64,000 nucleotides of DNA from Virgisporangium aurantiacum (GTDB taxonomy: Bacteria > Actinomycetota > Actinomycetes > Mycobacteriales > Micromonosporaceae). The notes beneath the pieces were generated by a model. It saw only the letters and a list, made by a program, of their open reading frames with translations, was not told where the DNA came from and did no database searches. Below are positions 16,343 to 24,774 of the stretch, piece by piece. The position numbers and the translations under genes are program-made. The stretch's first letter is position 1. Each line of letters begins with the position of its first letter. Location of the stretch: contig NZ_BOPG01000033.1 in assembly GCF_016863635.1 (NCBI RefSeq), forward strand, positions 414,492 through 478,491, given 5' to 3'.

Positions 16343-17345
16343 ACTCCCTGGTGGTGCGGCGTCGCATCAGGATCCACATGATCCAGCCGGCGCCCACGAT
16401 GAAGCCGAGGCTGATGAGGCGGTACAGCACCACCGCCGCGATCGCGGTGCTGCCGGCCAGCCCGCCGGCCACCAGCCCGAGGATCAGCGCGCTGTCGATC
16501 ACGCCCAGCCCGCCCGGCACCACCGGGATGCTGGCGGCGGCCATGCCGGCGCAGTAGGCGACCAGCAACTGCGTGGTGGTGATCGACTCGGCGCCGACGG
16601 CCAGGCAGCACATCCACAGGCACACGGCGTCGAGCAGCCAGTTCGCCACCGCGTAGGCGACCGCGACCGTGGCGTTCGCCGGCCCGAGCCGCACGGCCCG
16701 GAGCTGGTCGAGGAATCCGGCGATGCGGTCGACGCCGTGCTCCGGCGGCCGCCGGCGGACCTTGTTGACCCCGGCCATGCCACCCCGGGTGATCCGGTGC
16801 AGCGTCTGCGGGTTGCGGGCGATCCGCGTCACCCCGATCGTGATCAGCACGACGGCGGTGAGCAGGCCGGCGAGCGTCGGCCAGGCCGGCGTGCCGCCGG
16901 CCGCGATCCCGGCGGCGGCGCTGATCAGGGCCAGCGCGGTGGCCGAGAGGATGCCGCTGAGCGCGATGCACCACGACGCGATCCCGGCCGAGGCGCCGAA
17001 CCGCCGCATCTGCTTGTAGTTGAACGAGGTGGAGAACGCCGGCCCGCCCGGGAGCGTGACGCTCAGCGAGTGCGCCGCGTAGGCCAGCTGGATGTGCCGC
17101 ACCAGCGGCACCCGGATGCCGGCGCTGGCCAGCAGCCGGCGTTGCATCCGCGCGTACGCCCGCATCGACGTGATCGCGGCGAACACCGCGACCAGTACCA
17201 GGCCCGGATGCGGCGAGCGGAGCTCCGACAGCGCCTCGACCAGGTCGGACCAGGCCCACACGGCCTCGCCCACCAGGACGGCGACGACCGCACCGACGAC
17301 GATCAGTCGCCACCGGCGCGTTCTGGTCCGCGTCGTCTCGATCAT
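16326..17345 (-). CDS. Flippase-like integral membrane protein (LPG synthase TM / UPF0104 family)
   Basis: 339 aa with about eight membrane helices of the family that includes the transmembrane half of lysylphosphatidylglycerol synthases. Family-like stretches are YAAHSLSVTLPGGPAFSTSF and VPGGLGVIDSALILGL. No aminoacyltransferase domain is attached, so it is a stand-alone lipid flippase or scaffold; its lipid is unknown. The ATG at 17345 is inside a 28-bp inverted repeat (17339-17366) that may act as operator or lock translation. The 3' end overlaps csoR. Confidence 0.78.
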   Translation of the reverse strand: MIETTRTRTRRWRLIVVGAVVAVLVGEAVWAWSDLVEALSELRSPHPGLVLVAVFAAITSMRAYARMQRRLLASAGIRVPLVRHIQLAYAAHSLSVTLPGGPAFSTSFNYKQMRRFGASAGIASWCIALSGILSATALALISAAAGIAAGGTPAWPTLAGLLTAVVLITIGVTRIARNPQTLHRITRGGMAGVNKVRRRPPEHGVDRIAGFLDQLRAVRLGPANATVAVAYAVANWLLDAVCLWMCCLAVGAESITTTQLLVAYCAGMAAASIPVVPGGLGVIDSALILGLVAGGLAGSTAIAAVVLYRLISLGFIVGAGWIMWILMRRRTTREFSPAS

Positions 17346-17366
17346 GTGCCCCCCGGAACATGATCG
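17339..17366. promoter_or_regulatory. Inverted repeat across the flippase-like gene start
   Basis: CGATCATGT (17339-17347) and ACATGATCG (17358-17366) are perfect 9-nt reverse complements around a C/G-rich 10-nt centre. The left arm contains the start codon of the minus-strand gene and the right arm lies 5 nt before the 3' end of the next gene. It could be an operator or an RNA hairpin hiding the start. Confidence 0.5.
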
Positions 17367-17371
17367 TACTT

Positions 17372-18172
17372 TCATCTTCCGGGCGCGGACCGCACCGCCA
17401 CATTGAGGGTCGCCCGGATACCGAGGTGGTCGGAGACGTACGCGGGGCCGGTGGGGAACGGGTGCTTCGCGGTGAGAATCAGCGCCCGGTCGGCGACCGT
17501 GACCGACGGGGTGGTGAACACGAAGTCGATCCGGTGTCCGGGGATTCCGGGGCCGAGGAACTCCTCCGCCCGGTACGTCGGCGTGGGGTCGCCGGCGAAC
17601 GCGTCGACGAGACCGGTGGCCGCCTCGAACGCCGGGAGGAACGTGCTGCCGGCGGCGATGTTGAAGTCGCCGCACACCGCTTGTGGGCCGTCGAGCCGCG
17701 CGACCACGGCGGCCAGGTGGGCCAGCTGCTGGCGGTGCATCGCGGCGTGCCGGTTGGTGCCCGACCAGTCGCCGTCCCGGTTCGGCATCGGGTGGGTGTT
17801 GACCACCCACAGGTCCGCCAGCCGGGTCACCAGCGAACCCTTCAACACCGACTTGGCCTGGTCGACCCGCCCCATCCCGGCCGCCGGCACGGGGAACCGG
17901 TGGTACCGCGCCGGGCCCAGCGGCCGGCGCGACATCGTGACCAGCCCACCGGCCGGCCCGGCGATTCCCCGACCCGTCCGGACGTGCCGGAACGACGGCA
18001 TCCCGGGCCGGAGCCGGCGCAGGTGCCAGCGGGTGAGCACCTCCTGGAAGCAGACCACGTCGATGTCGGACGTTTCGAAGAACCGGGCGATCGCGCCGTA
18101 CCGGGCGGGCAGGTCGGACGCGCGCAACGGCAGCCCGAGCGTGTTCAGCGAGGCGACGGTGACCTGATCCAT
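17372..18172 (-). CDS. Endonuclease/exonuclease/phosphatase (EEP) family hydrolase
   Basis: 266-aa metal-dependent phosphodiesterase of the DNase I-like fold. Signature residues are visible: SLNTLGLP near the N-terminus, the catalytic glutamate in CFQEV (about residue 43), the WVVNTHP and CGDFN strands, and the C-terminal RIDFVFTT and SDHLGI (catalytic histidine). Members act on nucleic acids, sphingolipids or phosphoinositides; no signal peptide is seen, and the substrate cannot be assigned. The ATG at 18172 is chosen because it begins directly before the first strand; no good ribosome site precedes it. Confidence 0.85.
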   Translation of the reverse strand: MDQVTVASLNTLGLPLRASDLPARYGAIARFFETSDIDVVCFQEVLTRWHLRRLRPGMPSFRHVRTGRGIAGPAGGLVTMSRRPLGPARYHRFPVPAAGMGRVDQAKSVLKGSLVTRLADLWVVNTHPMPNRDGDWSGTNRHAAMHRQQLAHLAAVVARLDGPQAVCGDFNIAAGSTFLPAFEAATGLVDAFAGDPTPTYRAEEFLGPGIPGHRIDFVFTTPSVTVADRALILTAKHPFPTGPAYVSDHLGIRATLNVAVRSAPGR

Positions 18173-18222
18173 CGGCCGTGATCGTACCGGCGGCCTTTCA
18201 TAAATTGCGTAACTTTCGGCCG

Positions 18223-18261
18223 TGGGAGCGCTTCCATGGGACGCTGACATCGACCTAGACT
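18223..18261 (+). promoter_or_regulatory. CebR-like operator and promoter of the mannanase gene
   Basis: TGGGAGCGCTTCCA (18223-18236) differs at one base from TGGGAGCGCTCCCA, the known CebR operator of actinobacterial cellulase genes. Its right half overlaps a possible -35 (TTCCAT, 18232-18237), followed after 18 nt by TAGACT (18256-18261). The arrangement fits simple repression released by cello- or mannobiose. Confidence 0.75.
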
Positions 18262-18294
18262 GATGTCCCGCCACCACCCCCGGAGGTACCCGTC

Positions 18295-19896
18295 GTGCGA
18301 TCACGACTCGGCGCGGCATGCGTCGTCACCTTACTTTTGTCCGTGTTCTTCATGGCCGAGCCGGCCCAGGCCGCCACCGGCATCCGGATCAGCAGCGGTC
18401 GGCTGGTCGAGGCGAACGGCACCGAACTGGTGCTCCGCGGCATCAACCACGCGCACGTCTGGTACCAGCAGCAGACCAGTTCGTTCGCCAACATCAAGGC
18501 CACCGGCGCCAACTCGGTGCGGGTCGTGCTGGGCAGCGGCCAGCGGGGTTGGGGCACCAGCCCGGCCAGCGACGTGGCCAACGTGATCTCGCTGTGCAAG
18601 CAGAACCGCCTGATCTGCGTGCTCGAGGTGCACGACACCACCGGCTACGGCGAGCAGAGCGGTGCCGCGACGCTCGCGCAGGCCGTCGACTACTGGATCA
18701 GCGTGCAGAGCGCGCTGACCGGCCAGGAGAACTACGTCATCCTGAACATCGGCAACGAACCGTTCGGCAACCAGGGCTATGCCGCCTGGACGACCGACAC
18801 GGCCAACGCCATCCGGCGGCTGCGGTCGGCCGGCTTCCAGCACACGATCATGGTCGACGCCCCGAACTGGGGCCAGGACTGGACGTTCACCATGCGCGAC
18901 AACGCGCCGACGGTCTACGCCGCCGACACCACCGGTAACACAATCTTCAGCATCCACATGTACGGGGTGTTCGACACGTCGGCCGAGGTGTCGGCGTACC
19001 TGTCGTCGTTCACCAGCCGGGGGCTGCCGATCGTGGTCGGCGAGTTCGGCAACAACCACTCCGACGGCAATCCCGACGAGGACGCGATCATGTCCTACGC
19101 GCAGGCCAACCGGATCGGCTACCTGGGCTGGTCGTGGAGCGGCAACGGGGGCGGCGTCGAGTACCTGGACATGGTGCTGAACTTCAACCCGGCCACCCGC
19201 AGCGAGTGGGGCACCCGGTTCATCGCCGGCGCCAACGGCATCGCGGCCACGTCGCGCGAGGCGTCGATCTACGGCGGCACCGGCACCCCCGACACCCAGG
19301 CGCCCACCACGCCCGGCACGCCGACCGCCAGCAACGTCACCTCGACCGGCGCGAACCTCGCCTGGACGGCGTCGACCGACAACGTCGGCGTCAGCGGGTA
19401 CACGGTCGTGCGGGTGCAGGGCAGCACCGAGACCACCGTCACGAGCACCGCGACCAACTCGGCCGCGCTCACCGGGCTCACGCCGTCGACCGCGTACACG
19501 TTCGCGGTGTACGCGCGGGACGCGGCGGGCAACCGGTCGACGCGGTCGGGCACCGTCAACGTCACCACGCCGGCCGGCGGGGGTGGCGGCAACAACGGCT
19601 GCACCGCCACGTACCGGATCGCCGGCAGCTGGTCGGGCAACTTCCAGGGCGAGGTGACCGTGACCAACGGCACCACGGCGAGCACCGGCTGGACCGTCAC
19701 GTGGACCTACGCCAACGGCCAGACCATCACGCAGATGTGGAGCGGCCAGGACACCCCGAGCGGCGCCAGCCACTCGGTGCGCAACGTCAACTACAACGGC
19801 AACCTCGGCCCGAACGCCAGCACGATGTTCGGGTTCCTGGGCACCTGGAACAACACCACCAACTCCGTGCCGACGCTTTCCTGCACGCGGAGCTGA
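18295..19896 (+). CDS. Secreted endo-beta-1,4-mannanase, GH5 (GH5_8-like) with FnIII and CBM2
   Basis: 533-aa extracellular enzyme cutting mannan backbones. Domains: signal peptide (to about residue 27, EPAQA), GH5 catalytic barrel (about 28-325) starting GIRISSGRLVEANGTELVLRG..., with the acid/base glutamate in LNIGNEPFGN and the nucleophile glutamate in VVGEFGNNH, a fibronectin III module (about 335-425) and a C-terminal family-2 cellulose-binding module (about 432-533, with conserved Trp residues and the C...C ends). The NHAHVWYQQQT and LEVHDTTGYGE stretches resemble Streptomyces GH5_8 mannanases rather than cellulases. GTG at 18295 follows GGAGG. A terminator hairpin follows the gene. Confidence 0.9.
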   Translation: MRSRLGAACVVTLLLSVFFMAEPAQAATGIRISSGRLVEANGTELVLRGINHAHVWYQQQTSSFANIKATGANSVRVVLGSGQRGWGTSPASDVANVISLCKQNRLICVLEVHDTTGYGEQSGAATLAQAVDYWISVQSALTGQENYVILNIGNEPFGNQGYAAWTTDTANAIRRLRSAGFQHTIMVDAPNWGQDWTFTMRDNAPTVYAADTTGNTIFSIHMYGVFDTSAEVSAYLSSFTSRGLPIVVGEFGNNHSDGNPDEDAIMSYAQANRIGYLGWSWSGNGGGVEYLDMVLNFNPATRSEWGTRFIAGANGIAATSREASIYGGTGTPDTQAPTTPGTPTASNVTSTGANLAWTASTDNVGVSGYTVVRVQGSTETTVTSTATNSAALTGLTPSTAYTFAVYARDAAGNRSTRSGTVNVTTPAGGGGGNNGCTATYRIAGSWSGNFQGEVTVTNGTTASTGWTVTWTYANGQTITQMWSGQDTPSGASHSVRNVNYNGNLGPNASTMFGFLGTWNNTTNSVPTLSCTRS

Positions 19897-19928
19897 TCAC
19901 GCGGAGCTGAACAAGGTCACAGAACGAC

Positions 19929-19983
19929 GGCGCCGGCCTCCACCCACGGTGAGGCCGGTGCCGCTGTTTCAATGCTGTTTTTT
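19929..19983 (+). terminator. Rho-independent terminator after the mannanase gene
   Basis: A GC stem (CGGCGCCGGCCTC at about 19929-19940 pairing with GAGGCCGGTGCCG at 19951-19963, one mismatch) is followed by TTTC and then a run of six T at 19978-19983. Confidence 0.75.
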
Positions 19984-19992
19984 AGAGCCCGC

Positions 19993-20289
19993 TCAGGCCC
20001 GGAGTTCCGCTGTCCACACGTTCCCGATGCGGTACCAGTGACCGACCGAGACCGTCCGGAAGCGCCGGGACAACGCGCCCTCGGCAAGATCGTGGACGCG
20101 ACGCACCTCGCTGGCTGTCGTCGCGTGCTCGACAAGACCGACAAATATCTGCCGCCCGGCCGCGGTGACCTCGAGCCGCCACAGGACCCCGAGTGTTCGC
20201 AATGTTGCTCGCAACCGCTCGTTGTCCCGTGACCGCTCGGCCGGGTCGGCGAGTGATTCCCGCAAGCTGGCCACCCCCGTGCGTTCCAT
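19993..20289 (-). CDS. Hypothetical 98-residue protein
   Basis: I do not recognise a family. The product is charged and mixed alpha/beta (AERSRDNERLRATLRTLGVL; QIFVGLVEHATTASEVRRV; HWYRIGNVWTAELRA). An ATG start at 20289 is used; GTG codons at 20307 and 20319 extend it, and none has a ribosome site. It diverges from the NB-ARC/TPR regulator gene, about 117 nt away, and converges with the mannanase terminator. Its codon use is less extreme in GC than that of its neighbours. Confidence 0.5.
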   Translation of the reverse strand: MERTGVASLRESLADPAERSRDNERLRATLRTLGVLWRLEVTAAGRQIFVGLVEHATTASEVRRVHDLAEGALSRRFRTVSVGHWYRIGNVWTAELRA

Positions 20290-20406
20290 AGCCAGATCGT
20301 TGGACACGCCGGGTTTCACTATGAGTTGGACCGCGGTCGACTCACATCGATCCCGACCGAATCCGAACGGGATAACCTGTACCTTCCCGACCTCGCGGAG
20401 TGACGC

Positions 20407-22947
20407 ATGCCATCCCAGGAGCCCGTCGAGCTTCCCGACCCCGGGCAGGCCCGCACGATCGACTCGCTGGTGGGGCGGCTGCGCCAGTTGAAGGTGTACG
20501 CGGGCGACCCGTCGTTCGAGACCGTGAAGGAACGGGTCAACGCCGCCTGGACCGCCGCGGGCCGGCCGGCCGGCGAACTGGCCGGCAAGACCACCGTCGT
20601 CGACTGCTTCCGGCCGGGCCGGCGCCGGCTCAACATCGACCTGGTCACGGCCGTGGTCGAGGCGCTGCATCCCGACCCGGGGTACGTGGCGCAGTGGCGG
20701 CAGGCGCTGCGGGTGGTGGCCGGTTCGGGGCAGGCCGCGTCGCAGGTGCGGGTCCAGGAGAACCTGCCCAGCCACGAAGACGGGTTCACCGGGCGGGTCA
20801 ACGAGCAGGGCACGCTGCTCACGGCGCTGCGCGGCGCGGCGGTGCCGGTCGCGGTCATCGCGGGGATGGCCGGCGTCGGCAAGACCCGGCTCGCGGTGGA
20901 GGTCGGGCGGCAGCTCGGCCCGTTCGACCGGACGCTGTTCGTCGACCTGCGCGGGTTCCACCCCGACCAGCCGCCGGCCGAACCGGCCGCGGTGCTCGAC
21001 GGCTTCCTGCGCCTGCTCGGGGTGCCCGGCCAGCAGATGCCGCACGAGCTCGCCGCCCGCTCCGCCGCGTTCCGGCAGCGGCTGGCGGGTCAGCGGGTGC
21101 TGGTGGTGCTCGACAACGCCGCCGACGAGAACCAGGTGCTCCCGCTGCTGCCCGGCACCGCCGACGCGGTCACGCTGGTCACCAGCCGGCGCACCCTCAC
21201 CGGGCTACGCACGGTGGCGCACGTGATGCTCGGCATCTTCACCTCCGACGAGGCCCACCGGCTGCTGCTCCAGGCCGCACCCGACGGTCCGGTCGGCGGC
21301 GACCCGCTGGCCGCCACCCGGATCGCCGAGCGCTGCGGCCACCTGCCGCTGGCCCTCGGCCTCATCGCCGGTCACATCCGGGCCAAGCCCGGCTGGACGC
21401 TCACCGACCACGCCGACCGGCTCGACGAGCGGCACCGCCTCCGCCGCATCGACACCGGCGTCGAGCTGGCCTTCGACCTCTCCTACCGGCACCTGCCGCC
21501 GGAGGCCCAGCGGCTGCTGCGCTTCCTCGCCCTGCACCCCGGCCAGCAGCCCGACCTCTACGCCGCGGCCGCGCTGGCCGGTACCGACGTGGCCGGCGCC
21601 GCCGAACTGGTGCGCGTGCTGCGGCACAACCACCTGGTGCTCACCACCGCACCCGGCCGGTACGCGCTGCACGACCTGGTGCGCGCCTACGCCGCCGGCC
21701 GGGCCAGCGACGAGGACCCGCCGCCCGAGCACCGGGCCGCCCTGGCCCGGCTGTTCGGCTACTACCTCGCGACCGCCGCGGCCGCGATGGACCTGCTGTT
21801 CCCCGGCGAGGCCGCGTGGCGGCCGAAGATCGAACCGCCGGAGACGCCGTTGCCGCAGCTCGCCGACCCGGACGCGGCGCTCGGCTGGCTGGAGGCCGAA
21901 CGGCCCACGGTGATCGCGATGGCGGTGTACGCCGCCGACAACGGGTGGCCCCAGGTCGTCAACCCACTGTCGGCGCTGCTGTACCGGTACCTGCTCGGCG
22001 GCAACACGGGCGACGCGCTGATCGTGTACGGCGCGGCCCGGGAGTCGGCCCGGCGGGTCGGCGACCGGGCGGCGGAGGCCTACGCGCTGCGCGGCATCGG
22101 GGTGACGCACCTGGTGCTCGGCGGGTTCGAGCCGGGCAGCGAGTACCTGGAGCAGGCGCTCGCCCTGTTCCAGAGCGTCGGTGACGTCCCCGGGCAGGCC
22201 CGCACGCTCACCAACCTTGGCATGGCCGAGGAGCGGCTCGGCATGGCGTCGGCGATCGAACGGCACAAGCAGGCGCTGGCGCTGTTCCAGGAGCTGGGTG
22301 ACGCCACCAACGAGGCCCGGTCGCTGCTCAACATCGGCCTCACCGAGGAGCGGCTGGGCCAGGTCGACGCGGCGGTCGAGCGGTACTCGCAGGCGCTGGA
22401 GATGTTCCGGCAGGGCGGCGACCGGCACGGCGTCGCCGCCGCGGCCCGGGATCTCGGCACCATCGAGGTGAAGCTCGGTCGGTTCGACGCGGCCGAGGAG
22501 CACCTCGACGAGGCGCTCGCCGGGTTCCGTTACCTGAGCAACCGGGAGGCGGAGGCGTGGACGCTGGCCAGCATCGGCAACCTCGACGTCGCCCGGGGTC
22601 GCGCCGCCGCCGCCGTCGAGCGGTTCGAGCGGGCGCTCGACATGCACCAGGAGATCGGTAGCCGGCACGGGCAGGCCTGGACGCTGAACGCGCTCGGCGA
22701 GTCGGAACTGGCGGCCGGGCGGCCGGCCGCCGCCGTCTCGCTGCACTCCACCGCGCACGACATCGCCGTGGAGATCGGCGTCGGCGACGAGCAGGCCCGG
22801 GCGAACGCCGGCCTCGGGCACGCACACCGGGAACTCGGCGAGCCCGACGTGGCCCGGCGCCGGTTCGAGCGGGCCCTCGACCTCTTCACCGAACTCGGCA
22901 TGCCCGACGCCGACGGGGTGCGGGCGGCCCTACGCAAACTGCGTTGA
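20407..22947 (+). CDS. STAND regulator: N-terminal HTH-like domain, NB-ARC ATPase and TPR repeats
   Basis: 846 aa. Residues 1 to about 105 resemble the small helical DNA-binding region that precedes such ATPases (IDSLVGRLRQLKVYAGDPSF). The NB-ARC module starts near residue 125 (GFTGRVNEQGTLL) with Walker A GMAGVGKT (about 156-163), Walker B VLVVLDNA, GLPLALG-type box HLPLALGLIAGHIR. The C-terminal half (about 530-846) is a series of TPRs (LEQALALFQSVGDVPGQARTLTNLG repeated). AfsR-like proteins have this layout but begin with a SARP/BTAD activator domain, absent here. Likely a signal-gated transcription regulator; no target is visible nearby. Confidence 0.85.
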   Translation: MPSQEPVELPDPGQARTIDSLVGRLRQLKVYAGDPSFETVKERVNAAWTAAGRPAGELAGKTTVVDCFRPGRRRLNIDLVTAVVEALHPDPGYVAQWRQALRVVAGSGQAASQVRVQENLPSHEDGFTGRVNEQGTLLTALRGAAVPVAVIAGMAGVGKTRLAVEVGRQLGPFDRTLFVDLRGFHPDQPPAEPAAVLDGFLRLLGVPGQQMPHELAARSAAFRQRLAGQRVLVVLDNAADENQVLPLLPGTADAVTLVTSRRTLTGLRTVAHVMLGIFTSDEAHRLLLQAAPDGPVGGDPLAATRIAERCGHLPLALGLIAGHIRAKPGWTLTDHADRLDERHRLRRIDTGVELAFDLSYRHLPPEAQRLLRFLALHPGQQPDLYAAAALAGTDVAGAAELVRVLRHNHLVLTTAPGRYALHDLVRAYAAGRASDEDPPPEHRAALARLFGYYLATAAAAMDLLFPGEAAWRPKIEPPETPLPQLADPDAALGWLEAERPTVIAMAVYAADNGWPQVVNPLSALLYRYLLGGNTGDALIVYGAARESARRVGDRAAEAYALRGIGVTHLVLGGFEPGSEYLEQALALFQSVGDVPGQARTLTNLGMAEERLGMASAIERHKQALALFQELGDATNEARSLLNIGLTEERLGQVDAAVERYSQALEMFRQGGDRHGVAAAARDLGTIEVKLGRFDAAEEHLDEALAGFRYLSNREAEAWTLASIGNLDVARGRAAAAVERFERALDMHQEIGSRHGQAWTLNALGESELAAGRPAAAVSLHSTAHDIAVEIGVGDEQARANAGLGHAHRELGEPDVARRRFERALDLFTELGMPDADGVRAALRKLR

Positions 22948-22952
22948 GGGTC

Positions 22953-22985
22953 GTAATACCGTTGAGTCATCCCCAACGGTGTTAC
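22953..22985. promoter_or_regulatory. Inverted repeat in front of lysS
   Basis: GTAA...CCGTTG (22953-22964) is mirrored by CAACGG...TTAC (22974-22985). It lies between the regulator stop and the lysS ribosome site. It may be a weak terminator of the upstream gene or a leader element for lysS; no T-run follows. Confidence 0.4.
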
Positions 22986-23000
22986 GGAAGGTAGACGATC

Positions 23001-24689
23001 ATGGTCGAGGCCGACTGGGTCTCCCGATTCGCCGACGAGGTCATCGCAGAGGCGGAGCGGCGGGCACCGGGTAAGCCGATCGTCTGCGCGTCCGGGCTGA
23101 GCCCGTCGGGGCCGATCCACCTGGGCAACCTCCGCGAGGTCATGACCCCGCACCTGGTCGCCGACGAGATCAAGCGTCGCGGCGTCGCCTGCGAGCACAT
23201 CCTCTCGTGGGACGACTACGACCGGCTGCGCCGCGTGCCGGCCGGTATCGACCAGTCGTGGACGGAGCACATCGGCAAGCCGCTCAGCGCGGTGCCGGCA
23301 CCGCCCGGCAGCGACCATCTCAACTGGGCCGAGCACTTCAAGGCGCCGCTCGTCACCGCGCTGGCCGAGCTCGGTATCGAGGTCCGGGCGATCAGCCAGA
23401 CCGAGATGTACACCTCCGGCGCCTACCGCGACCAGATCCTGCTGGCGATGCGCGAGCGGGCGACGATCGACGGCATCCTCGGCCGGTACCGCACCAAGAA
23501 GAAGACTGCGGTCAAGACCGACGACGAGGACGAAGCGGCCGCCGCCGAGGGCTCCGGCGCCGCGGAGGAAGAGGACGGGACGGTCGCGGCCGGCTACTTC
23601 CCGTACAAGCCGTACTGCCCGGTGTGCAACACCGACCTGACGACGGTGACCGCGTACGACGACGAGACCACGGTGCTGTCGTTCACCTGCGCGTGCGGGC
23701 ACGCGCACACCGTCCCGCTGACCGAGTACAACCACGGCAAGCTGGTCTGGAAGGTCGACTGGCCGATGCGGTGGGCGTACGAGGGGGTCGTGTTCGAGCC
23801 GTCCGGCGTCGACCACACCTCGCCCGGATCGTCGTTCGTCGTCGGGTCGCAGATCATCCGCCCGGTGTTCGGGGCCGAGCCGCCGATCGGGCCGATGTAC
23901 GCGTTCGTCGGCGTCAGCGGCATGGCGAAGATGAGCAGCTCGAAGGGCGGCGTGCCGATCCCGGCCGACGCCCTGCGGATCATGGAACCGCCGCTGCTGC
24001 GCTGGCTGTACGCCCGGCGCCGGCCGAACCAGGCCTTCAAGGTGGCCTTCGACCAGGAGATCCAGCGGCTCTACGACGAGTGGGACTCGCTGGAGCGCAA
24101 GATCCCCGCGGGCACCGCCGCGCCGGCCGACGTCACGTCGCACGCCCGGGCCGTCGAGACGGCCGCCGGCCGGCTGCCGCTCACGGCCAAGGTGGTTCCG
24201 TACCGCACGCTCGCGTCGGTGGTCGACGTCACGACCGGAGACGCCGAGCAGACCCTGCGCATCCTGCGCGACCTCGACCCGAGCGACCCGGTGACCAGCC
24301 TCGACGAGGTTCGGCCGCGCCTCGACTGCGCGCAGCACTGGGTTACCACCCAGGTGCCCGCCGACCAGCGGACGCAGGTGCGCGCGGAGCCCGATGTGGC
24401 GCTCCTCACATCCCTCGGTCCGGCGGAGGCGGAGTCGCTGCGGCTGCTGCTCGACGGGCTCGACTCGCACTGGTCGCTCGACGGGCTGACCACGCTCGTC
24501 TACGGCGTCCCGAAGACCCAGCTCGGTCTGCCGCTCGACACCAGGCCCACGCCCGAACTGAAGGTGGCGCAGCGCACGTTCTTCGCGCTGCTCTACAAGC
24601 TCCTGGTCGGGCGCGACACCGGGCCGCGGCTGCCCACGCTGCTCCTGGCCGTCGGCGCCGACCGGGTCCGGAAACTGCTCAGCGCGTAG
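23001..24689 (+). CDS. lysS: Lysyl-tRNA synthetase, class I type
   Basis: Charges tRNA-Lys. This is the class I (archaeal-type) enzyme, not the common class II form: HIGH-like HLGN at residues 40-43 (SGLSPSGPIHLGN), KMSKS-like KMSSSKGG near residue 310, and two Cys/His zinc clusters (CPVCN and CACGHAH) in the insertion. A highly acidic, low-complexity insert (TDDEDEAAAAEG then AAEEEDG) occupies about residues 172-195. Length is 562 aa. ATG at 23001 is preceded by GGAAGG. Class I LysRS is known in Streptomyces and relatives; whether a class II copy exists elsewhere cannot be seen here. Confidence 0.93.
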   Translation: MVEADWVSRFADEVIAEAERRAPGKPIVCASGLSPSGPIHLGNLREVMTPHLVADEIKRRGVACEHILSWDDYDRLRRVPAGIDQSWTEHIGKPLSAVPAPPGSDHLNWAEHFKAPLVTALAELGIEVRAISQTEMYTSGAYRDQILLAMRERATIDGILGRYRTKKKTAVKTDDEDEAAAAEGSGAAEEEDGTVAAGYFPYKPYCPVCNTDLTTVTAYDDETTVLSFTCACGHAHTVPLTEYNHGKLVWKVDWPMRWAYEGVVFEPSGVDHTSPGSSFVVGSQIIRPVFGAEPPIGPMYAFVGVSGMAKMSSSKGGVPIPADALRIMEPPLLRWLYARRRPNQAFKVAFDQEIQRLYDEWDSLERKIPAGTAAPADVTSHARAVETAAGRLPLTAKVVPYRTLASVVDVTTGDAEQTLRILRDLDPSDPVTSLDEVRPRLDCAQHWVTTQVPADQRTQVRAEPDVALLTSLGPAEAESLRLLLDGLDSHWSLDGLTTLVYGVPKTQLGLPLDTRPTPELKVAQRTFFALLYKLLVGRDTGPRLPTLLLAVGADRVRKLLSA

Positions 24690-24693
24690 CAAT

Positions 24694-24718
24694 GTCACCC
24701 GATCGTGGCACGGGTGAC
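24694..24718 (+). terminator. Hairpin after lysS
   Basis: GTCACCCG (24694-24701) pairs perfectly with CGGGTGAC (24711-24718) six bases after the lysS stop. There is no T-run, so it may be an attenuated or Rho-dependent end. Confidence 0.45.
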
Positions 24719-24734
24719 GATCGCCCATCGGACC

Positions 24735-24760
24735 GTATCGACACGTACGTGCGCCGATAC
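24735..24760. promoter_or_regulatory. Nested palindrome upstream of the 301-aa hypothetical gene
   Basis: GTATCG (24735-24740) and CGATAC (24755-24760) flank the perfect palindrome CACGTACGTG (24742-24751). The site ends 14 nt before the next start codon and looks like an operator. Confidence 0.45.
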
Positions 24761-24774
24761 CGGACACTGGAGCC

